64,000 nucleotides of DNA from Corbicula japonica (GCA_038501625.1 JAZAYU010000063.1:641501-705500); one strand, 5' to 3'; numbered from the stretch's first letter, positions 1 to 13,278 are shown. The notes: generated by a model not told the origin, from the sequence alone. Numbers and translations are program-made.

Positions 1-124
1 TAAAAACTTACAATTCTTTAAAAAAAATGTCCAAGGTTTATATTTATGTGATCCTGCAAAGTCCGCTTACAAAGTGTTCACTCCAATTTCGAATGTAGAG
101 TTATTTCACCAACATTTGGAATTC

Positions 125-262
125 TTTGTTAGGCGGCGTGGGCAGTAATATACATTTCCATTTCTGCCCATGAACAGGCTCAATCAAACCAAACCTGCAA
201 TATTTTTATATTTGTCGTGTTCGGTAGCTTTCAAAGATCCCTTTTCATCTTTTGTAAAGCAC
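125..262 (+). repeat. Family F copy, 5'-truncated
   Basis: This copy carries the family F 3' half: AGGCGGCGTGGGCAGTAAT, then CATGAACAGGCTCAATCAAA, then TTTGTCGTGTTCGGTAGCTT, ending at ATCCCTTTTCATCTTTT. The same ordered blocks recur at least 16 more times in the window on both strands. The 5' part of the monomer is missing. No coding capacity is visible, and the family is unclassified. Confidence 0.85.
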
Positions 263-3200
263 TAATAAACAAAACCTCAAAGCCTGTTTAAAAATTCAGT
301 TTGCAACACAATTTTCAACATGAACCAACGAATAACGAAACCAAATAACCCAAATGGTATATGACACTCCCTTGAATGCTATCATAGAACATTCCAGAAT
401 CTAGAACCTTCTCAAAAGTTTCGTAATTCACCAAAATTTTACATATTACATGTAGCTGGGACATTCTATAAACTTAAAGATTTTTGTTTTACCGGAAAAA
501 TCTACAAAGTCAATGAATGATATTATTATGAAAACATTATTTACAAATAAAACTTAACAACTACAAGTATATAAAGAGTCAAACCGACGACTTGTGACAA
601 TATCTCAGCTAATACAGGAATACAACAGAACAGAAAATGATATACGTACATAACAGTATTATAACAACATTTTTATAGATTTTAAGATGCGTTTTGAAAT
701 ACAAAAAAGCGCTCTATGGGTATTTTTGAAACTCCTCACCTATACCCTGTCATTTTGCACTATAGATTTATACCCTTGTACCGTTTTTGTTAGAAATGAG
801 GAAATGTTTGTTCGGTCCTCTTCTTCTAACGTTAGACGAACGCAGACGCTGTTAGTGACACAACAGAACAGCGTTATTGTTTTCAAAAAGAGACAATAAA
901 CTGCAATTAGAAGAGATGGTTTACCTGTTTGAGGTCAAGTTCAATTCCTCTGTGAAAACTAAAACCGACATAACCAATGATGTATGTGACATTTTATTCC
1001 CTCTAAATACTCAAACAAATAATAAACTCTGCTTAACTTCTTCCGAAAATATCTGCCTGGTATTGTTATGTGTTTTTTATGTTTTATGGTAATGCTGGCG
1101 GAATGGATCGATTATCCGAATGTGCAATGAGCACAGTGTAGCTCCCGTTTGTTTAACAGAGCCCATTTAAATGTCTGTCGAACAAAAAGCGAACACCCAC
1201 AGTGAACATTTCTCGTTTATTGCATTGCTGTATGGATTTACATTAAGTTATGTAATGTTTTTTTCAGCAACTTGTGAAAACGCTTTCTAGTTGTAGAAGT
1301 TATTTCTATTAAATTAATCAGTAGCAAAGATTTATTTCGAAATTGTTGTTTTGAGAGACATAAGTAATACTATACTTTTTACCCTCATAAATAATGCATT
1401 TCCTTATTGTGTCTCATTATGCAAATGGTCACACGTTCCGTTTAACCTACACGTCATTGAGACTTCCGAAGCCTGCTTTATGCTGCCTTGTGGTAAATTG
1501 TTATTAGAACTTTTTGAAAGTGATACTGGAAAGAAACTATTTGTCTAGTTTTCCTTGAATATTTACACATAATCTTAATACACTTAAAGTATTTAAGTTT
1601 AAAATGCATCATATCTTACGGGTATAATATTATGCATTCCGTTGTTACTGGCATACGTCAAAAGATAACGTGTTTATTAGTAGCAGTGTTTGTTAAACAT
1701 GTATTCAATAAAACTATTGTATGACTTTAGAGCTTATACATCAGTTGAACATTTACTAAATGAAAACACAGAAAACAAGATTGCATCAAAAACATAAATC
1801 ACGCTTCAAGAATAATTATATGACTGGCAATTAAGTACAGTGACAAGCTAAGAAAAAGAGGAATTCAAGCGTTGAAATTCGAAATACGACTAGGCAACTT
1901 GGATTCTCATAGTTGCGATCTAGTGATCAACGTAAGTTGTTGTGTCATTTGCTCGGATTGTTTATCGCTTTTAGAGATTCTTTCGTAATAAATACGACTT
2001 ATTTAGTATTTGATTCTAAAGTTTTGGTTATATTTGTACATTAGCTGATTGCCGATCGAGATGAAGAATGACATATTCCAGGTGCTCAAACTTCATTAAG
2101 ATTGATAGTACTTATTTTCAATTAGACTGCAAAGGATAGTTCTTAATTTCCACGTATTGTTCATGAGAATGCACACAATTTTCAAATATCTAGTCTCTGG
2201 ATATCAAATGAACCTCCTAACTGTTATCTGATGAATAAAAACAATATAGTAATATTTTTATTATCATAAATGTGGCTCCAAAGTTACAGTAAATTGATTA
2301 AGATTTAAAACTATTGATACGTATTTATCAGAATATAAGTTGAATAACTGTCTTGTTATCAAGTGGTATTAGACACGGCTAGGTCGTAGAAATGGCGGTG
2401 ATCTGCCTAGCCCTTTTATACCATATCGGCCTAGTTCAAATATCAGTTATCATCAAATATAGTAACCTACTATTCTATTCATCAATCATCTATAATTTTA
2501 ACGTATTTAAGAATAAAAATAAACATTTCTTTGTTGATTTTGTAAAACAATGCTGATCTGTTTTGGCGTATGAATATGGAATCTGTCCTGGAGGAATTTC
2601 TGCAGAAATTCGGTCATTGTGTTCCCTTGTCTGAATTGTAAAGAATACTGAGCTATCAAAGACTGTAGAGTATATTTGGTGATTTTGAAACAAGAATAAA
2701 TTGTGTACACCACTGGCAGAAATTGACAAATGTCATCTTGAACGGTTGGAGTTTAGCGGTCTTAGAGCCTTAGGCCTTTATCTAGAAAAAAAAACTTTTT
2801 TCTCCAGCCGGGTACTTGAAAAATCTAGACTCTGTATTTGGACACCAAAATACAATCAAAAGAAACAAAATAAGGGAACAGGCTAACTCTTTTTGAATAT
2901 TTAGGGGAATTTGAGAATATAGTGATATGAATGATCACAAAATATTCCGTCATAGTGGTCTGGCGTAAAAGTGGTATCAGTCAATGACTGATATTATAGT
3001 AAAAGCATCATGCCAACACTCGAAATGCTAATTTTATGCAGTAACTAAATTTCATTTTGCGATGTTCAATCTCAGACACATTTCTCCACTTATTGCTCAG
3101 TTATTTGCTCAGTTGTTCCAAAACATCCACGAAATAGCACAATATATTGACCAATAATATTTAGTATGAGTTGCAAATATCTACTATTTGCTCCGAACAA

Positions 3201-3744
3201 AACATGTCATTATTTTGTTTTTATCGTTATTGTTCCAACAGCTATTCCTTGAATCCATTTTATCGCAAATTATATTTCCTAATCATTTATAATTTAACAT
3301 ACTTGACAGTGAAAATATAACAACTGCTTATTTAACGCTCATTTATTGCGTTTATTGACTATGAAAATTATTAAGGTTGTTTTAAAGAATTAAAGACATT
3401 GCCAATTTTTCGTATCACCTTGATTTTATAGAATGTTTAAATCCACTCCACTACGTCTTCTAGGGGAAATTCTGAAATTAAGCTGCAAATATTAATTGAT
3501 ACATTTATAAGCTGGTTTGCCGGGAACTTATCCGTCTACTTTTTCCACTCAACATTTAGTTATGATCCCTTCATATGCAAGAAGAAAACATACACTCAAC
3601 CAAAGTTCTAATTGGTCATTTATTGAGATTGTGATTTTATGACAATAATCTTCTTAAAAAAAGTGAAAAGATCATTTCAGCCTTTGACGTGATTATTTAT
3701 GACATTGGCTGTGATTCCTAGAATCTGTATTAACGTGATTCTAA
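263..3744. other. AT-rich stretch, nothing recognised
   Basis: Both strands are interrupted by frequent stops and no open frame exceeds about 80 codons. I see no repeat shared with the rest of the window, no tandem array and no convincing exon. It could be intron or intergenic DNA. Confidence 0.6.
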
Positions 3745-4305
3745 AAAAATGAAAAGGGAACTTTGAAAGCCACCTAACACGAAAAATATGAAAATATTGC
3801 AGGCTCGGTTTGATTGAGCCTGTTTATGTGCAGTAATGGAAATGCATGTCACTGCCCACGCCGCCTAGCCCCGGGTTGAGCGAAACTCAACATTTACACG
3901 AATAAACAGTACAATTAAGATCCATCCCAAACGATGGTACGCATATGGCGTTGAACATGGAACCTTCAATGCGGTATTTCCATTCATCCATTCCATGTTC
4001 AGCGGCCTATGATCCCCAGATAAAAGAATAGGTTTGCCATAAACGAGAAAACAATTGGCGGAACTAAACAAAAAATAATTTTGACAGGGGATCTGAGAAT
4101 ATAAATCCTCCATATCACAAACAACGCCAAAGACAAAATTAAAAAAGCAGGAAGTATACCTTTGGGTGATTGAACAATATCAGAATCTATATTGGCTAGG
4201 ATATTGAAACCACCAATCTATAATCTGGCCGAAATATTTAAACAAAAGCAATTTTATAAATAGTATTGACATAGTACATAAATATCGTTCTCAACGACCT
4301 TCATT
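3745..4305 (-). repeat. Family F copy, nearly full monomer
   Basis: Read on the minus strand this is a long family F monomer. It runs from the CGGCCAGATTATAG block near 4220, through the block near 4080 (GATCCCCTGTCAAAATTATT on the minus strand), the TGTTCAGCGGCCTATG block near 4000, the GGCTAGGCGGCGTGGGCAG block near 3865, to the AAGTTCCCTTTTCAT end at 3745. It matches the minus-strand dimer at 42286-43203 closely. The 82-codon frame inside it is a by-product of the repeat. Confidence 0.9.
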
Positions 4306-4984
4306 TCAGCTTAAAGGCAAAAGAGTTCTTGACACATTTTGATATTTAAAACTGACAGTGAGTTTTTCTTAAAGGTAGGGTCTTCGACACGAAAGATTGC
4401 TTCATTAAATAAAACAGTTTCCTGCAGTTGCCTGAGGTCTTTCTATACATCATTTAGTATTTATCTTTAAAAGCCAAATGTAATCATAATCTTCAACGTT
4501 ATATAATGTTATCTTTCTTTGAAGCAAGACTTTGTTCTTTTTCAGTTGAGCAAATTCGTTCTTCCGATTTCGGGAAGCGTGATAGTCCTAAAGAAATATT
4601 GGTAGCGTTTGTTGGTGTCCCAATGGAGAATTAACACGGTGCTTTCTGCATACAAAACAATTTCAGCATAACAAGTGTTCGTGCTGGCCAATGGAACGCA
4701 ACCAAACCTTCAAAAGAATATGTTGCATTTTACCGTGCTCAACTTTGTCACGTTGACAATAATCACAAAGCGAATGCGACGCGGTTAGAAAAATGCGGTA
4801 TCCCTTGCACTTATGCTTAAGTACAGTATGTGGGAAATATCTTCTAACGCATGGTTATTCGAAAAAGATTGAAAAAAACCATAAGGACACGACATTTTGT
4901 TATTGACCAAATAACCTCACAAAATGATAAGACTATCGCACTAGATTTGCACATTTAAAAATATATATTAGCACAGACACACAG
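4306..4984. other. Unassigned AT-rich stretch
   Basis: No repeat or gene was recognised. It lies immediately upstream of the transposase-like remnant and could contain more of its decayed coding sequence, but I could not align any frame here with confidence. Confidence 0.4.
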
Positions 4985-5350
4985 GGGTGGCACGAACGAC
5001 AACATTTGTTTAAAAGAAAAATCTTTAAGTGTTCAGACAAGCTTGTGCGATACTTCAGAGAAATTTAACGGCTATTTCAACAAGAGACTTATAAATTATC
5101 TGTGAGAAAATGTTATTGACCCTGTCAAAGACGGTAAAGTGACCAGGACATGGACAAACAGCAATTGCGAATCACTGCATCATTGACTGAAGCAGACTGG
5201 AAATCTCGAACACTTCAGAAGTTCATGAACTTTGCTCATGACCTAATAAAAGAACAATACAAGGGTCTCCGGAGTGCGCTCGTCAGTATTCGACATGTTC
5301 TGTTGTTGCCCTCAAATGTAGAGAAAAGTAGAGCACCAGTGACATTTTTA
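4985..5350 (+). pseudogene. Decayed transposase-like coding remnant (possibly MULE-like)
   Basis: Three consecutive plus-strand segments read as protein-like sequence only if frame changes are allowed. 4988-5066 begins WHERQHLFKR and contains KLVRYFREI before a stop. 5112-5183 is in another frame and contains DGKVTRTWTNSNCESL. 5183-5350 returns to the first frame and contains ADWKSRTLQKF and HDLIKEQYKGLRSALVS. Runs of this kind (TWTNxNCES, then DWK, then a helical segment and RSALV) resemble, from memory, the C-terminal part of uncharacterised transposase-like proteins of the Mutator-like type common in bivalve genomes. No catalytic DDE residues are identifiable, and at least one stop and two frame changes make it non-functional. 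It could instead be a decayed host exon. The family assignment is inference; the broken coding character is seen directly. Confidence 0.4.
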
Positions 5351-7855
5351 GTGTCTTCCATCTTATATCATATCTTCAAAATATTGTTTATTATTACGTA
5401 AATATAATTATGGTGTCTCTCCACGCTGGTTTCCTTTTCTGGACGAATTATGGGTCATGTATTATATTTATTATTTAACTATTAATAGATGATGTTTAAT
5501 ACGTACATCTAGTTTGACCCAAGAGAGATAAGAGGGTTACTAAAAAAGTTCAGAAAAGATGTTGTTTTGGTAAATACGTGATTTTTGTTACTTATGCATT
5601 CAAAATTATTGTTTTTGAAATAAAATGCATTGCTATGAACGTTTTTATGGGTAGAAACCTTAGTTTTTGAAGTGAAATTGTTAAGTGATTTTGACGGGGT
5701 AGAAGAACTTTTTGAACATCCCTTTCAATAACGGAAGTTATGTTTGATTGCTCTCCCTTTGCATGTAAATATTGTATAGGAAGGATTCACAGGTAGCCAA
5801 TATGCTAAAAATAGATTCACTGATAAGAATTGACCTTAGCAACCTTGCTAGCGGTACAAATTTTGTATGACTTGCATTCAGTTTACTATAAATTAGCTTG
5901 TGTTGAGGCATGGATCTGAAACCAAAATCTTTAAAAAAAAGTTTAGTAAGACACAACAATGTTGCTTTGGTGTTTGTAAAGGCGACTCGATGTATACAGA
6001 CAAAGATGGCATGAAAGATGTATCTTTATACCCTTTCCAAAACCAAAAACAAATGAACATAAGTTCAAAAAGTGGATAAGTGCATGTGGTCGGCTGTATT
6101 TTATTATTGACAAAGCAAAAAATTTAAATAAAGTGGACATGCAAATTCAGTTGATATTTTGTTGGAGGAAAAGGACCTACAGAAGGAAATCCAGACCCTA
6201 TTCGAGCCTCTTACATTCCGCTTTAGGTATAGAAAATTAAGTCAATCGTTTAGCTGTAGACATTTTATTTTGCATGGCAGAATAGTAATTTTGCTGCACC
6301 TATATAGATTTTCTCTTGTGAATTATGTTACTATAAATTTGGAACCATTTGCCCTAATCAATTAATAATAATGTCCTTCTCGTCCCCAGCTTCAATACCT
6401 GCCTAGCATCTGAAAAACAATTACAACAACAACAAAAACAATACATATAATTTCTACATTTGATAAAATATACTTAATGACAATGAACAACAGGAAACAG
6501 GTTGAACCAATTCATTGTCACATTTAGCAAAAAGTGTTTCTTTTATTTTCGGGGTACAGTTTTTATTACGCAATAACTTTTTATTATAAATAAATTTTCA
6601 TAATTTTGGTATCTAAATTACTGCAATGCATTCGGTATTATGAAACTGTGAAAAATGTTGATAATATGTATATTTTCCTTGTCAAAATGCAATTATCCCC
6701 ACCGTTCGTTTTTATTGTCCTTAAGTATATTAACTTAATTACTAGTAAGAATACCTACATACATAATTAGCCATATTAATTTTACAATATTGTAAACATA
6801 AATATACAGACAAGATTAGTCATGGTACATCATAAAGATACTGAAACTGCACCTGTTTCTGACCACCTCCAGCTCAAGATTATATAATGCATGCTTTAAC
6901 TGCTTGATATGAAAATACTATGAGAATTTCTATGAATCTTTTCAATTAATGCTTGCCTTTTCCCTGACAAATTTAAACCTTGACACTGTAATCAAAGTTT
7001 TAGTTAAACATTTGACTGCTCAGGTTATGTCAGATGAGCGAAACTGAACTCAAGGTTCAGCATTTTCTGTTAAATTTACAGCAAATATCTTATCACAAGG
7101 AACCATTGTTTATACTGTAATGGACCACCTTCCTAGAAATGTGTATCATGCGGTACTGATAACACAAATTGATGACGTAGCTGTGAATCCTTCCTATTGA
7201 AAGGTTCTTGTTAACCTTTAACAATTTCATTGTGATCAAAGATTTCTTACCACTAATGTGGATTGCATAAAACACCTTTTTACTTTGTATCATTTAATTG
7301 CAACATCTATTTATGTCAGAAGTTCTCATGTCTATGTTGTGTGATATCTAGTCTAATTAAACGTTTTTACTACATTGCTTAACTTATGTGGACAATATCC
7401 ACTTCCCTCTACCCAGGGATCTTTCATCCATGCTGATATTCTTCAATATATCATAATCACATCATTGCCAGTCATATGTGATATTCAATAAAATTTACCA
7501 CTTATATAACTACTTATACTTGATCTCATTTCATATCATAGGTCAAACAACTATTCACTTCATATCTACAATCAGATGGATCCAACCACAAATTGGCTCA
7601 GGGACATTACATCATTAGCATGAATGTCGTCCACATATAACACGTGTGTGTTATACTTTTCTTGTTAGATATAGCAAATGTCTTCCATTTAGACACAATG
7701 CTGATATTGTAACAGAACTTGTAATAGTCTGGGATTGAAGATGTAGAATAAGGTAAAACATACGACGCTAGTTCCCTTGTTTGATATGGAAAGCGTTTTC
7801 CAATTTATAACATTCCAGTATATAACATTCCAGTTTTTGTTGTGTCGATATAATT

Positions 7856-7899
7856 ATTGTTGTTCTAATGTTATCTTTCATTTATGTTAGAACAACAAT
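7856..7899. repeat. 13-bp perfect inverted repeat
   Basis: ATTGTTGTTCTAA at 7856-7868 is followed after 18 bases by its exact reverse complement TTAGAACAACAAT at 7887-7899. It may be the core of a decayed MITE, or it may be chance in AT-rich DNA. Confidence 0.6.
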
Positions 7900-8523
7900 A
7901 AGATTATCTGAGACTAAGACAAAAACAATGATTAACATAATAATCTTGTGCAAAATCTCCGAGGCATTAAGATTTATCACTGTAAGCTCGCTATGTTTTG
8001 TTTTCAAATATTCAATAAACTAATTTACTCTGTCTGTCTGCAGGCAAATGTCGCCAAAGTAAACAACTTATAATAAAAAACGACGTTTCCGCTGAAGTAA
8101 CGAATTTTAATAAACTACGTCAGGTCACCCTGATACTCTTGAAAATACGTGGTATTCGAGTATACAGTGCGTATTTAACTCTCTTCGAAAGAATAACAGG
8201 TAATATGTGATACAGATGCGCGCCTATATGGTCCTTGTTTACTTATTTCAGCTTAAACATAATATTAATGAGTGTTGTTCAGTTTTGTAAAACAGTGAAC
8301 ATCTAATTTTGGCGTATAATTACTTATGCCCAGGGGACAGAAGGTTATCCCGATTTTATGTGTAAAGAATACTTAAATATTTAAAACATATGATGCTTAT
8401 CTTTGGAATTTAACAAAATAATAAATTTGAATATGCCCTTGGAAAAATATATAAAAACCTGCCATCTTTTGCAGACAAGTTTAAACTGATAAGTTCAAAC
8501 TTGTAAAATCTCCCGACTTTCTC

Positions 8524-8571
8524 CAGTTGGATACTTTAAGCATCAATCAGTTGGCTACTTTAAGCATCAAT
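8524..8571 (+). repeat. 24-bp tandem duplication, two copies
   Basis: Two adjacent 24-bp units (8524-8547 and 8548-8571) differ at a single base, with the shared core ACTTTAAGCATCAAT. This is a simple local duplication. Confidence 0.85.
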
Positions 8572-9141
8572 CTAGTTAAAATATTTGAACCAGCAACAAA
8601 ATCATTTTGATTGTCAACGTAACGGCTTTAAGGCAAAAATATACTCGGCTATTCATGAAAAACAGTAATCATTATTCATAAATATCATAAATTCTTTAGT
8701 GAAATCCAGCAAATTCCAACACTAAAACAAGTCGTAAGTTGTTTTCGAGTTGCTTTACAGACTATCGCACTGTGCACGTGGTTTCTTCTTTTTAGGCACT
8801 TTTCAACACGATATGATACATATTATATTGGTCTTACTGTAGTTGAATATTGAGGTGAGCTTGAGAAAATATGGAGAATGCGTCGGTTCATCAGAAAATA
8901 TTCTGTTTAAGTGGTCGGGTATTCAAAGAGTTATCAGCAATGATCTGGTATTTCAATAAAATATGATGTTAACTTCTTGCCGCTTCTTCATATTGTTTCA
9001 TAAAGTGAAGAGATGAACGATTTAAACAGTTGTTAAATAATACTAGAGTAATTTTTTATTATCTAAATATCTAAATATCCTTGTCGGCCAGTTGAACTGT
9101 TCTCGGAAAGGTCATCAAGTTCCAACGTATTTCATAGTGCC

Positions 9142-9188
9142 ATCGTCATCATCATCATCATCATTGTCATCATCATCAACAACAACAA
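9142..9188 (+). repeat. (CAT/CAA)n microsatellite
   Basis: An interrupted trinucleotide tract of CAT/CATC units changes into CAACAACAAC. It accounts for the methionine-rich minus-strand open frame across it. Confidence 0.9.
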
Positions 9189-9281
9189 TGTTTTTATGCG
9201 TGATGGATTAGTTTGGATACAAAAATGTTTCTTTGAATCAAATACAGAAGCAGTTTGTAAATTATTGAAATCCTTGCAGTG

Positions 9282-9460
9282 TAAATGTGAGGTTTGGTGC
9301 AACCTAGAACCTGATTCAAGTTCCAAAGTGACTTAAGATTGTTGTCGCTGACAATTACGTATTATTCCGCGGGTTCTATTATTCGTGTGTTGGTTGCGTG
9401 TCTCATTATTTTTAACTTTGATATTTTTTGTACCAATATGCATGATATCTTTATCTCTCT
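9282..9460 (+). repeat. Family S fragment, diverged
   Basis: It contains GTGAGGTTTGGTGCAACC followed by TAGAACCTGATTCAAG, a diverged version of the family S core (GTGAGGTTGGTGCACCC, TAGAACCTGGTTTAAACC). The downstream part is weakly related. Confidence 0.6.
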
Positions 9461-10049
9461 TCCTATCCTCTTTAATGGGAGTCTTTGAATGCGATGAGTG
9501 GCTTTACATGATGTTTTTGTATATTTCATATGTAAATATTAGCAATAAACGAAGGAAATATTAGCAAGACTTGGTGTCTTTCACATATTAATGAATGATT
9601 TTATTATAATTATGAAGGCGAGATGAACATATATCAAACTCTTACCCTGTTTTAATATGATTTAATATGCAGTTTCTTATAGCTGCCACATTTATCAGCC
9701 CGATTCATCACCAATTTATTGCATTACGTATCGAGTTAATAGCAGAATCATATTAAGGGTAATCAGGCATTGAGAGACGTCATGGACTTTCTCTGTTATT
9801 TTTGTTCAATTGTAAAGAGATCTGTCAGGTAGTTTTTCATATCATCCTATATCGAGTCCACTATAACCTAATTTTGACCGAAGCATTGTTAAATCATCTC
9901 AATTCTTTCACGGTGTTTGTACTCGATAAAACTTTGCTGCGTTCCCACATTCTGAAAGCTATTTTTCATTTGAGAAACAAGTGATGCACTTATTAAAAGA
10001 AAACAGATAAGGCAGGTTTAAGACTGTAAGTGTTAAAACACCTAAATTT

Positions 10050-10210
10050 TGCTGAAGGCGTCAACTGCAAGGGTTCTCTTTTTCGTTAATTGTGGTGTCT
10101 TATTTGAAATTATTAACACATGCTCTCTTTTCCGTTCTACGATTTTGTCTGCTTGGGGAGGCTATGTTTTCTGAGTCTGATATGCATATTTCACGTTTCA
10201 GTAAGAATTA
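10050..10210 (+). repeat. Family S 3' fragment
   Basis: It carries the 3' blocks of family S in order: AAGGGTTCTCTTTTTCGTTA, then a GTGTCTTATTTGAAATT block, then CTTGGGGAGGCTATGTTTT, then CTGATATGCATATTTCAC. The 5' three-quarters are absent. Confidence 0.75.
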
Positions 10211-11335
10211 AAATAACAAATATGTTCATGTATAGTATAGCTGAATGAAAAATTCTCTGCGTTGGAATGATCAAAGTTACAGTACAGTTATAGAACCTTA
10301 GAAAAAACGACTTATAAAATACAAATTGTGGCAGAAGTTAAGCATACTTTTGTTGAGCATAACTGACAAGTTTACAAACAGGTCACCAGCGATTGTTTAC
10401 ATTATCTGATTGGAAAATGTCTAAGAACTTCATGAGGTCACACGCCATGTACTTTTTCATTTATTAGGTCATTTACAATGAGAGAACTTTTGCAGTTCTC
10501 GGTCACATTTGATGAGATATATAAGATTATTCCGAAATAGATATTATTTATATAATAATAGGCTGTAGCTGAGTGACATCGTCTTGGGATTTAGCCGAAA
10601 GATCATGACAGTAATGCAAATAGGGCGGGTTAGTTCAACTAATCCTGTTGAAGAGTAGTAGTTGCAATACTTGTTTTATATCATGCCGCGTGAAACCCAT
10701 TTTTCTTAATATCTACTAACGTGTACATTGTATGAACTTTGTAAGGAATATCTATTTCATATATCAAGGAACTTCATTAAACATCATTCCATGTTCAGGG
10801 GTCATAAGGTTATTATGTTTTGTGTTATTGGTGCTTATTTTCAAAATGATGTCGATAATTATTGTTTTATTTATCCATAAAACAATATCATATTCCATTA
10901 AAGTCTCGTCTTGAAAATGGATTAGTTATTCCACGATGTCTACCAGACTATTTTAATAGCTAAATTTTCTGTGTGGCCATATTACAAGTTGATTTGACCA
11001 TGCTAATAATTTCTTTAGACAAATTGCAATAAATAAATCGCTTGATTCGTTTATTCTTGGTTATTTCGAAGATTCACTTATTTTTTTATTTTCCTTTGCT
11101 TTAACCTAACAGTCGGAATACTGTTAAGTCTGTAGTCTAAGAAGGATATTTCTTTAAAGTGCCAGATGTATGTTGAAAACTACTGGAACAGCCTAGCATC
11201 TTTTCAAAATTAGACGCAGGTTATAAAATTTCAAAATTAAATGCAGATGAACCATTGTAAGGTTATCTGCATATTTGTGTAGACAAAAAAGAGAAAAAAA
11301 TTAAAATGTATTTTGTAAGTACCAGTCGTATGACA
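10211..11335. other. Unassigned AT-rich stretch with one weak repeat motif
   Basis: No gene was recognised. The motif ATTGGAAAATGTC with a following GAGGTCAC-like block near 10410 recurs near 18177 (ATTGGAAAATGTCAAAGTGA) and 36047. It may be a short decayed repeat, but the shared region is too small to delimit. Confidence 0.35.
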
Positions 11336-12075
11336 TGAACATACATTTCCATTACTGCCCACCAACAGGCTCAGTCAAACGTAACACAGCATGCAATATT
11401 TTCATAAATCGTGTTTTCGGCTTTCAAAGATCCCTTTCTATCTATTTTGATATCAAAGAAACGTTGTTTGTGCCGTATCCCCGTGCATTCAATCAGTGCT
11501 GTTATCAGTAAGTTCCCTTGATCGTCGTTGAGCACAATATTTTTATATATCAATAGTAATTCTTAAATGCAATTTTGGTTTTCGGCCAGTTTTAAGATAG
11601 GTGGTGTCGATATCCTAGCCTATGTAGATTGAGATATTGTCCAATTAACCCCTAGGCTATACTTCCTGCCTTTTAAGTCTTTGGCGTTCTCTTTGATATG
11701 GTATTGTATTCTCAGGTTCCCTGTCAATATTGAGTATCATTTTCAGTTCCGCCTATTGATTGTTTTCGTTTAAGCAAAGCACAAGCTTTCACCTGGGGAC
11801 CATACGAGACTGAACGTGGAATGGTATTAATCTAAAAATGCCGCATTGAAGGTTCTTTGTACACTGCCATATACACACTTTCGTTTTATTGGTTCGAAAT
11901 TTTGCTGTTTATTGGTGTCAATATTGAGTAGCGCTAAACCCTGGGATAGGCAGCTTGGGCAGTAATATACATATTCATTACTGCCCCTGAACAGGTTCAG
12001 TCAAACCTTGCGTGCAGTATTCATATTTGTGGTGTTCGGTGACTTTCAAAGTTCCATTTTCATCTATTACTAAGT
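11336..12075 (+). repeat. Family F, head-to-tail dimer
   Basis: A truncated first monomer (11336-11440, ending CCCTTTCTATCTAT) runs directly into the 5' blocks of a second, nearly complete monomer. The second shows TTGTTTGTGCCG, the CCGTGCATTCAATCAGTGCT block, CGGCCAGTTTTAAGAT, AGTTCCGCC, GGGGACCATACGAGACTGAA, GAATGGTATTAATC, TATTGGTGTCAATATTGAG and the ATTTTCATCTAT end. The same 3'-to-5' junction occurs in the minus-strand dimer at 42286-43203, so the tandem arrangement is a property of the family. Confidence 0.85.
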
Positions 12076-12204
12076 ATATAGATGCGATTTCAAACCTGAA
12101 AAACGTTGCAAATGACATTAATTTCGGCATTTAAACGTAAGACTTTAGAATTAAAGCAGATTTCTTGTTAAATAGGAAAAATAAGAATCAAAAATATATA
12201 CCAG

Positions 12205-12920
12205 ATTATTAATCTATTTATTTATTATTCATTGCATCTGATTTATGTAATTATCGATTCATTTGAAACATTTACATAGAACGCGAAATGCCACCTGAAC
12301 ATGTGTATATTATTATGTTATCTGGTATGAATAAACTGATAAAAGTCAGTAACTGTTTAACATTTGTATAAATCATTTTCTTTGGCATACATTTCACTTC
12401 CCGAGAATGTGAAACAAACAAATTTATGTTAAGACCAAAATCTATGCCATTGAGTATTGTGCTGAATATAAATATAAAACGATTTGGTTTCTGAAGACCA
12501 ATTTCATTAGTCTCCAGACAGGCGTCTATATTCAATAGTTATCACTTCCCACACAACCGACTTTGTTTGATTAAGTAAAGATAATTTGTTTGGAATAGCA
12601 TAATCACTGCAAGTAAATATTGTATTAGCCTTGCTTTACTGATTGATTCTTTGCGAACCAAGACAAAACGTTTAATATTAAAAACAAGGAATTTAATAAC
12701 GTATTAAACTTGTTACCTCATTACCTATAATTTTGTCAAATAACGACTAAGTGACTGTTAAAGGGTTACACCGCTTAGTGCATGTCGCATTTCTTAAAAA
12801 TCCAAATAAAACAAAAATGAGAAATTAACCGAGTTCTTTTGACTCAGTTGTAAACAAAAAGCGAAGTTCAATTAGCCTTCAATGGTGACCCCTTATAATA
12901 ATTAGTTAAATGAAAGTATA
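12205..12920 (-). repeat. 690-bp repeat, copy 1 (family M)
   Basis: Read on the minus strand, this segment aligns end to end with plus-strand 37372-38062. Shared blocks include GGTGACCCC/GGGGACACC near one end, the tract encoding MNIDACL, CATTCTCGGGAAGTGAAATG, TTAAACAGTTACTGACTTTTA, CAGGTGGCATTTCGCGTTCT and the terminal ATGAATAATAAAT. Divergence is substantial (many indels), so the insertion is old. It contains an 87-codon minus-strand frame (12272-12535) starting MNIDACLETNEIGLQK that has a recognisable counterpart in the other copy. The family is not recognised, and whether the frame is ever translated is unknown. Confidence 0.75.
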
Positions 12921-13278
12921 AGTGAAGCTCTCGTGAATTATTTCGATGACTCGTTTATTCTACAATTATTTGTTGACTAAAGAGAATAGCATAGCTTCTG
13001 TTGAAAAACAAAAATTATGTATGTGATATTCCAGCAGAGATAACGCTCTTGGTACGATACTTAGAGGGGTTTTTTTTAAACAAGAGAGACACTTTTAGGG
13101 AAATTAATCAATAATTAAAAAGACATAGATTCCAGTGACAAAAAAATTCAACGGTAAAACAATAACTATCTGAGTAAGTGTTAACATTCAATCATGTAAA
13201 TAAAATTTATGCATACCATGGGATGGATGTTAATTGTACTGTTTACTTGTATACATATTGAAATGATATAGTCTCTAC
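12921..13278. other. Unassigned AT-rich stretch
   Basis: I see no repeat, RNA gene or coding sequence here beyond short A/T runs. Confidence 0.5.

Larger units (their letters stand above)
5360..9140. other. AT-rich stretch with only minor structures
   Basis: No gene was recognised. It contains one short hairpin (7856-7899) and one 24-bp tandem duplication (8524-8571). All open frames are below 84 codons and look like chance frames in AT-rich DNA. Confidence 0.6.

Noticed and set aside
9132..9326. Frame with a methionine run
   Set aside because: It is a translation of the CAT microsatellite on the other strand.
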